Made by a program: the position numbers and the translations under genes
Notes under the pieces: model-generated
Databases searched by the model: none
Told to the model about the DNA's origin: nothing
The model's input: only the letters and a program-made list of their open reading frames with translations
Part shown: positions 1 to 4,148 of the stretch, piece after piece
Numbering within the stretch: position 1 is the first letter of the stretch
Layout of the letters: each line of letters opens with the position of its first letter
NCBI GenBank assembly: GCA_025964295.1
Contig: JAOPZD010000251.1
Span: forward strand, 1-7,113
Direction of reading: 5' to 3'
DNA length: 7,113 nt
DNA from: Conexibacter sp.
Lineage (GTDB): Bacteria > Actinomycetota > Thermoleophilia > Solirubrobacterales > Solirubrobacteraceae

Positions 1-346
1 CCGCGGCCCCGCGCGCCGCCTCCAGCGCCAGCGCCGTCGCGGCGCTCGCCACGCCGGCGCCCTGGAAGGCCGGCAGGACCGACCAGCCGATCTCGTAGAC
101 CGGCGCGCCACGCCACTCGCGCGCCCAGAAGCCGACCCAGCCGGCGCCCGCGCCGGTGGCGTCGTCGACGATCTTGAACTGCCCCGGGTCGGCCTCGTAG
201 CGCCCCTGGCGCTCGGCGATCTTCTCCGCGCTCTCGGCGCCGCCGACGTGCGCCATCTGCGCGGGATCGGCGTTCAGGGCGGTCAGCAGCGCGTGGTCGG
301 CCGCGCTCCAGCGGGCGAGGTGGACGGCGGCGGGCACGCGCGGCAC
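1..346 (-). CDS. GNAT-family N-acetyltransferase, RimJ/RimL-like (partial; C-terminus beyond left edge)
   Basis: Reading the minus strand from a GTG at 346 gives 115 codons with no stop to the window edge. The decisive part is a block around residues 83-104, VYEIGWSVLPAFQGAGVASA, which matches the beta4 strand and acetyl-CoA pyrophosphate loop of GNAT enzymes (consensus Q/R-x-x-G-x-G/A; here Q95-G96-A97-G98-V99-A100). The preceding Y-E-I-G-W is typical of the RimJ/RimL-like branch that acetylates amino groups of proteins or small molecules. The N-terminal half (ARWSAADHALLTALN, then a helix rich in Glu and Arg) fits the acceptor-binding region but does not reveal the substrate. A second GTG at 337 is an equally good start; neither has a well-spaced Shine-Dalgarno sequence. 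The gene is divergent from the rest of the window and probably unrelated to the carrier-protein pathway. Confidence 0.85.
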   Translation of the reverse strand, partial: MPRVPAAVHLARWSAADHALLTALNADPAQMAHVGGAESAEKIAERQGRYEADPGQFKIVDDATGAGAGWVGFWAREWRGAPVYEIGWSVLPAFQGAGVASAATALALEAARGAA

Positions 347-379
347 TCTAGTCCGGCGCCCCTGCGAGGATCGGTCCCG
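347..379. promoter_or_regulatory. Divergent intergenic region with acpS ribosome-binding site
   Basis: Only 33 bases separate the GNAT and acpS start codons, so both promoters must lie here or inside the opposite gene. GAGGA at 366-370 is a good Shine-Dalgarno sequence 9 bases before the acpS ATG at 380 and decides that start. The short AT-richer block ACTCTAGT (345-352) could serve as a weak -10 box in either direction: TCTAGT rightwards, TAGAGT leftwards. The leftward reading would start a transcript near the GTG at 337. The ribosome-binding site is clear; the promoter reading is a guess from short matches. Confidence 0.35.
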
Positions 380-766
380 ATGCCCCTGCGCGTCGGGATC
401 GACCTCGTCCAGGCCGCCACCGTGGCCGCCGCCCTCGCCGAGCACGGCGAGCGCTACCTCCAGCGCGTCTACACGCCCGCCGAGGTCGCGAGCTGCACCC
501 CGAGCGCGACCCCCGGCGCCGGCCCCGATCCGCTGCGGCTGGCCGCGCGCTTCGCGGCCAAGGAGGCGGCGATGAAGGTCCTCGAGCCGGGCGACGTCGC
601 GGTGCCCTGGCCCTCGATCGAGGTGGTCCGCAACCCCGGCGGCGCGCCATCCCTGGCGCTGCACGGTCGCGCGGCGGAGTTGGCCTCGGCGGCCGGCCTG
701 AGCGCCTTCGCCCTGAGCTTCACGCACGAGGACGCCTACGCCGCCGCGGTCGTCGTGGGGACATGA
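380..766 (+). CDS. acpS: Holo-[acyl-carrier-protein] synthase (AcpS-type 4'-phosphopantetheinyl transferase)
   Basis: The 128-residue product fits the AcpS family, cytosolic enzymes that move 4'-phosphopantetheine from coenzyme A to the active serine of a carrier protein, converting apo to holo form. Visible signatures are the N-terminal GIDLV strand with the magnesium ligand Asp8, the helix FAAKEAAMK with Lys61 and the second ligand Glu62, and the C-terminal SFTHEDAYAAAVVV strand. The ATG at 380 is chosen because GAGGA lies 9 bases upstream and the protein then begins like AcpS (MPLRVGIDLV); an upstream in-frame ATG would add 44 unlike residues. It departs from housekeeping AcpS: the Glu and Arg after GxD (E-x-x-R-I) are replaced by Gln11 and Ala, the usual G-T-G after the KEA helix is missing, and a Pro/Gly-rich loop (residues 39-51) is inserted. 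Lying 48 bases before a specialised carrier protein, it may be dedicated to that partner. Confidence 0.88.
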   Translation: MPLRVGIDLVQAATVAAALAEHGERYLQRVYTPAEVASCTPSATPGAGPDPLRLAARFAAKEAAMKVLEPGDVAVPWPSIEVVRNPGGAPSLALHGRAAELASAAGLSAFALSFTHEDAYAAAVVVGT

Positions 767-801
767 TCGGGCCACCGGTCAAGAACCGGCCGGAGAACAC
801 C

Positions 802-814
802 GATAATCAGGGTC
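802..814 (+). promoter_or_regulatory. Possible -10 element giving a leaderless carrier-protein transcript
   Basis: The 48-base gap between acpS and the carrier-protein gene holds GATAAT at 802-807, a 5/6 match to the -10 consensus and conspicuous in such GC-rich DNA. Its end lies 7 bases before the GTG start at 815, where a transcription start would be expected, so the message would be leaderless. No Shine-Dalgarno sequence is correctly placed: the nearest GGAG, at 792-795, is about 20 bases upstream. The -35 position (around 779-784) is only a 3/6 match. Leaderless messages are common in actinobacteria, but this remains a pattern match. Confidence 0.35.
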
Positions 815-1063
815 GTGCCTTCTGCAGCAGTCCGGGACATCGTCAAGGAGCATGGTCGCCTTTCCGTCGACGTCGCCACGCTCGCCGACGGCGACAGCCT
901 CTATGAGGCCGGCATGACGTCGCACGCGAGCGTCAACGTCATGCTCGCGCTCGAGGACGCCTTCGACGTCGAGTTCCCCGACGAGATGCTCAAGCGCAGC
1001 GTCTTCGAGTCGGTGGCCTCGATCTCCGAGGCCCTGGCCAAGCTCGAGGCGCAGGCCGCATGA
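815..1063 (+). CDS. Stand-alone acyl/aminoacyl carrier protein
   Basis: This 82-residue acidic four-helix protein aligns without gaps to E. coli ACP around the prosthetic-group site: residues 31-47 (EAGMTSHASVNVMLALE) lie over DLGADSLDTVELVMALE, putting the phosphopantetheine serine at Ser36. The canonical Asp-Ser-Leu is Thr-Ser-His here, and helix II is less acidic than in fatty-acid ACPs, so this is unlikely to be the housekeeping fatty-acid carrier. FDVEFPDEMLKRSVFESV (50-67) forms the helix II/III end. The GTG start at 815 is preferred because the protein then has normal ACP length and no in-frame ATG or GTG lies between it and the acpS stop. The last codons overlap the next gene in ATGA, so the two are translationally coupled. 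Context suggests it carries an amino acid activated by the ligase at 2236-3189. CDS and fold are near certain; the aminoacyl role is inference from known CP-ligase gene pairs. Confidence 0.9.
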   Translation: MPSAAVRDIVKEHGRLSVDVATLADGDSLYEAGMTSHASVNVMLALEDAFDVEFPDEMLKRSVFESVASISEALAKLEAQAA

Positions 1064-2229
1064 CCGTCGCCTCCGATCGCGACGCCGCCTTCCTCGCGGG
1101 GATCGGCCAGGTCGCCGAGATCGCCGCCGTCCACGCCGACGACGTCGACCGCAACGCCCGCTTCCCGGCCGAGGCCGTCGCCGCGCTGCGCGAGCAGCAG
1201 GCGCTCTCGGCCTACGTGCCCGCCGAGCACGGCGGCGCCGGCGTCTCGCTGAGCGCGATCGCCACCGCGTGCTTCGAGCTCGGCCGCCGCTGCGGCGCGA
1301 CCGCGATGGTCTTCGCCATGCACCAGATCCAGGTCGCGACGATCGTCCGCCACCAGGGCGACTCCGCGTTCTTGGAGGACTACGTCCGCGCGCTGGTCGC
1401 CGAGCAGCGGCTGATCGCCTCGGCCACCTCCGAGGTCGGCACCGGCGGGGACATGAGCCGCTCGGTCGCCGCGCTCACGCCCCTCGACGGCAGCGACGAC
1501 CTGACCTTCGAGAAGCAGGCGCCGACCGTCAGCTACGGCGGCCACGCCGACGACCTGCTGACGACGCTGCGCGCCCATCCCGACGCCCAGCCCGGCGAGC
1601 AGGTCGCCGTCCTGCACCGCACGGACGCCACGACGCTGGAGGTCACCGGCACGTGGGACCCGCTGGGCATGCGCGGCACGTGCTCGCCCGGCTTCGTCGT
1701 CAAGGCGCAGGTCGCCCCCGGGCAGGCGCTGCCCGCGCCGTTCTCGACGATCGCCACCGAGTCGATGGTCCCGATCTCGCACCTGCTCTGGGCGCACGTG
1801 TGGCTCGGGATCGCCACCGACGCGTTCGACCGCGCCCGCGCCTTCGTGCGCGCCGCCGCGCGCCGCGCGCCCGGCGAGCCGGTCCCCGCCGCCCTCAAGC
1901 TCAGCCACGTCATGACGCAGCTGGCGATGCTGCGCGCCGAGGTCCACAGCGCGCTGGAGGAGTTCCTGGCCGCCGACGAGGATCGCGAGCGGCTGTCGAC
2001 GATGGCGTTCGCCCTGCACTTCAACAACCTCAAGCTGACCGCGTCGGAGCAGGCGCCGCGCGTCTGCCAGGGCGCGATGGGCGTGTGCGGCATCGTCGGC
2101 TTCAAGAACGACACGCCGTTCAGCATCGGCCGCCACCTGCGCGACTCGATGTCAGCGGCGCTGATGGTGGCCAACGACCGGCTGCACCAGACCAACGCCG
2201 GCCTGCTGCTGATCGCCAAGGAGGCCTAG
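1060..2229 (+). CDS. Acyl-CoA dehydrogenase-family flavoprotein, probably acting on a carrier-protein-bound substrate
   Basis: The 389-residue protein has the full three-domain ACAD architecture: an N-terminal helical domain ending in YVPAEHGGAG (52-61), the beta domain with the FAD-contacting SATSEVGTGGDMS segment (121-133) and WDPLGMRGT (199-207), and a C-terminal four-helix bundle with QGAMGVCGIVGF (337-348) and HLRD (359-362). Family members use FAD to introduce an alpha,beta double bond; some act on carrier-protein thioesters (prolyl-PCP dehydrogenases) and others have become monooxygenases. In an alignment by eye to medium-chain acyl-CoA dehydrogenase, the catalytic-base Glu (in IYEGT) falls on Val370, with Ala371-Asn372-Asp373 following, so the usual base seems absent. 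The start overlaps the carrier-protein stop by 4 bases (ATGA) and the next gene begins 6 bases after its stop. I infer oxidation of an aminoacyl-S-carrier-protein, but product and reaction type are unknown. Confidence 0.88.
   Translation: MTVASDRDAAFLAGIGQVAEIAAVHADDVDRNARFPAEAVAALREQQALSAYVPAEHGGAGVSLSAIATACFELGRRCGATAMVFAMHQIQVATIVRHQGDSAFLEDYVRALVAEQRLIASATSEVGTGGDMSRSVAALTPLDGSDDLTFEKQAPTVSYGGHADDLLTTLRAHPDAQPGEQVAVLHRTDATTLEVTGTWDPLGMRGTCSPGFVVKAQVAPGQALPAPFSTIATESMVPISHLLWAHVWLGIATDAFDRARAFVRAAARRAPGEPVPAALKLSHVMTQLAMLRAEVHSALEEFLAADEDRERLSTMAFALHFNNLKLTASEQAPRVCQGAMGVCGIVGFKNDTPFSIGRHLRDSMSAALMVANDRLHQTNAGLLLIAKEA
2218..2224 (+). promoter_or_regulatory. Consensus Shine-Dalgarno sequence for the ligase gene
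   Basis: AAGGAGG lies within the last sense codons (Lys-Glu-Ala) of the flavoprotein gene, 11 bases before the ATG at 2236. It is the strongest ribosome-binding site in the window and fixes the ligase start, where most other genes here rely on overlap coupling. Confidence 0.75.
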
Positions 2230-2235
2230 CGCCCC

Positions 2236-3189
2236 ATGGCCGAGTACCGCCCCGCGTCGCCCGACCAGGCGGCGCTGATGGAAGAGCTGGTCGCGGCCGG
2301 GCACCTGATCCCGTCCGGCGTGCCCGGCGTCTACGGCCGCGGCGGCGACTACGAGGACGTCCGCCTGCGCTTCGACGCCCACGTGACGCGCGTGGCGCTC
2401 GACGCGGGCGAGACGCCCGAGGTCCTGCGCTTCCCGCCGGTCCTGCCGCGCAAGCAGATCGAGGACCTCGGCTACCTGGAGAACTTCCCGCACCTGGCGG
2501 GCTCGGTCTTCGCGTTCGAGGGCTCCGAGGCGCAGGCGCGCGGGATGGCCGAGCGCGCCGGCCGCCACGAGGACTGGAGCGAGCACCAGCACCCCAGCGA
2601 GCTGATGCTGACGCCGGCCGTCTGCTACCCGGTCTACCCCGCGGTCGCCCGGCGGGGCACGCTGCCCGGGGGCGGCGTGACGATCGACCCGGGCGGGTCC
2701 TACGCGTTTCGCCACGAGCCGTCGGGCGACCCGGCGCGGCTGCAGATGTTCCACATGCGCGAGCTGGTCCGCATCGCCGAGCCCGAGACGGTGCAGTCCT
2801 GGCGCGACGGCTGGCGCGACCGCGCGCTGGCGCTCCTGCGCGGGCTGGGCCTGGCCGCGAGCTTCGACGTCGCCAACGACCCGTTCTTCGGGCGCGCCGG
2901 CCGGATGATGGCCACCTCGCAGCGCGAGCAGGCGCTGAAGTTCGAGATCCTCGTGCAGATCGCGGGGCCGGAGCCGACGGCGATCGCCTCGTTCAACTAC
3001 CACCAGGACCACTTCTCGGGCCTGTACGGGATCACGACCGCCGACGGCGCGCCGGCGCACACCGCGTGCCTCGGGTTCGGCCACGAGCGGATCGTGCTCG
3101 CGCTGCTGCGCACGCACGGGATGGACGTGCGCGCGTGGCCCGAGCCCGTGCGCGGCCTGCTGTGGGGCGACCGGGGCGACGCCGCGTGA
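2236..3189 (+). CDS. Amino acid:[carrier protein] ligase (truncated class II seryl-tRNA synthetase homologue)
   Basis: The 317-residue protein is a class II aminoacyl-tRNA synthetase catalytic core without the N-terminal tRNA-binding arm; true SerRS is over 400 residues. Motif 2 is seen as FRHE (158-161) with Arg168, Phe172, Arg175 and Glu176; motif 3 is GFGHERIVLALLRTHG (280-295) with Arg285. Cys130 (in AVCYPVYP), Glu176 and Cys278 (in HTACLGFG) match the zinc-binding Cys/Glu/Cys triad of methanogen-type SerRS and of the amino acid:[carrier protein] ligases described from Bradyrhizobium and Agrobacterium. Those enzymes form an aminoacyl-adenylate (glycine or alanine) and pass it to the phosphopantetheine thiol of a partner carrier protein instead of tRNA. 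Other family-like stretches are TAIASFNYHQDHFSGLYGI (248-266) and VLPRKQIEDLGYLENFP (69-85). The carrier protein sits two genes upstream and DUF1839 overlaps its stop, supporting the assignment. Which amino acid is used cannot be read here. Confidence 0.88.
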   Translation: MAEYRPASPDQAALMEELVAAGHLIPSGVPGVYGRGGDYEDVRLRFDAHVTRVALDAGETPEVLRFPPVLPRKQIEDLGYLENFPHLAGSVFAFEGSEAQARGMAERAGRHEDWSEHQHPSELMLTPAVCYPVYPAVARRGTLPGGGVTIDPGGSYAFRHEPSGDPARLQMFHMRELVRIAEPETVQSWRDGWRDRALALLRGLGLAASFDVANDPFFGRAGRMMATSQREQALKFEILVQIAGPEPTAIASFNYHQDHFSGLYGITTADGAPAHTACLGFGHERIVLALLRTHGMDVRAWPEPVRGLLWGDRGDAA

Positions 3190-4148
3190 GCGTCGCCGCC
3201 GGGATGGTCAGCCTGCTCGGCGCCGATCCTGCGGCCTACGTCCCGCACGCGGTGCACTCGGCCGCCGACCGCACCTACGTCGAGACCAACTGCTACTCCG
3301 ACGTCTGGATCGAGCTGCTGCACGCGCGCGGCGACGAGCCGCTGGCGGCGATCGGCGCGACGGTCCGGCTGGACTTCGAGGGCGACCAGTGGACGTTCTT
3401 CAAGCCGGACCCGGGCGACCTCGAGCGGCTCTACGGCATCGACGTCCACGAGATGCAGCCCTACCGCTCGGTCCCCGACCAGATCGCCGGGCAGCTCGCG
3501 GCCGGGCGGACGATGACCGTCGAGCTCGACGCGTGGTTCCTGCCCGACACGGCGTCGACGTCGTATCGCAGCGAGCACGTCAAGACCACGGTGATCGCCG
3601 AGGCGATCGACCGCGACGCGCAGGTGCTGCGCTACTTCCACAACGCCGGGCTCTACGAGCTGCGCGGCGAGGACTACCGCGGCGTCTTCACGCCCGGGGA
3701 CCTGCCGCCCTACTGCGAGCTGGTGCGCTTCGACGCGGGGCCGCGCCTGACCGGCGAGGAGCTGCGGGCGCAGGCGCGCGCGCTGCTGGGGCGCCACCTG
3801 GCGCTGCGGCCGCGCTCGAACCCGTTCGAGCGCTTCGGCTTCGCGCTGGAGCGCGACCTGCCCGGGCTGCTGGAGGGCGACGAGGCGACCTACCACGCCT
3901 ACGCGTTCGCGACGGTGCGGATGGTCGGCAGCGGCTTCGAGCTGCTGGCGGCGGAGGTCGACTGGCTGCTGGGCCGCGACGGCGCGGCGGGCGAGGCGAT
4001 CGCCGCGATGGGCGAGATCGTCGACGGCTGCAAGGTGCTGTCGCTGCGGCTGGCCCGCCGGCGCGCGTTCGACCCGGCGCCGCGCATCGCCGACCTCGCC
4101 GGCGCGTGGCGGCGGGCGACCGGCGGGCTGGATGCCGCGCTGGCCTGA
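3186..4148 (+). CDS. DUF1839 family protein, candidate aminoacyl-carrier-protein acyltransferase
   Basis: I recognise this 320-residue protein as DUF1839 from its conserved blocks: ETNCYSDVWIELLHA (33-47), LDFEGDQWTFFK (62-73), LYGIDVHEMQPYRS (82-95), VELDAWFLPDT (112-122), SYRSEHVKTTVI (126-137) and LRYFHNAGLYEL (148-159). No biochemical function is established for the family as far as I know. The order NC-Y before a helix, then D-x-x-x-L-P, then Y-x-x-E-H-V before a strand resembles the papain-like BtrH N-terminal domain, whose members transfer acyl groups from a carrier protein to a sugar amine; Cys36 and His131 would be the catalytic pair. That comparison is inference. The GTG at 3186 overlaps the ligase stop (GTGA) and is preferred; an ATG at 3204 is the alternative, and neither has a clear Shine-Dalgarno sequence. 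There is no signal peptide or membrane segment, so it is cytosolic. It ends inside the next gene (17-base overlap). Confidence 0.85.
   Translation: MSVAAGMVSLLGADPAAYVPHAVHSAADRTYVETNCYSDVWIELLHARGDEPLAAIGATVRLDFEGDQWTFFKPDPGDLERLYGIDVHEMQPYRSVPDQIAGQLAAGRTMTVELDAWFLPDTASTSYRSEHVKTTVIAEAIDRDAQVLRYFHNAGLYELRGEDYRGVFTPGDLPPYCELVRFDAGPRLTGEELRAQARALLGRHLALRPRSNPFERFGFALERDLPGLLEGDEATYHAYAFATVRMVGSGFELLAAEVDWLLGRDGAAGEAIAAMGEIVDGCKVLSLRLARRRAFDPAPRIADLAGAWRRATGGLDAALA

Noticed and set aside
248..379. N-terminal extension of AcpS by 44 residues from an ATG at 248
   Set aside because: The extension overlaps the divergent GNAT gene, has no AcpS-like sequence, and the ATG at 380 has a good ribosome-binding site.
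775..789. Small hairpin CCGGT/ACCGG between acpS and the carrier-protein gene
   Set aside because: The stem is only 5 base pairs with no T-tract; chance pairing is expected in GC-rich DNA. It is too weak to call a terminator or attenuator.
2236..3189. Housekeeping seryl-tRNA synthetase
   Set aside because: The protein lacks the N-terminal tRNA-binding arm, is about 100 or more residues too short, and sits beside a carrier protein.
1269..4148. One continuous 959-codon frame on the plus strand that could look like a giant fusion ending in DUF1839
   Set aside because: Up to about 3185 the translation is low-complexity Arg/Ala/Pro/Gly sequence, the out-of-frame shadow of the flavoprotein and ligase. 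Only the last 320 codons show a real protein family.
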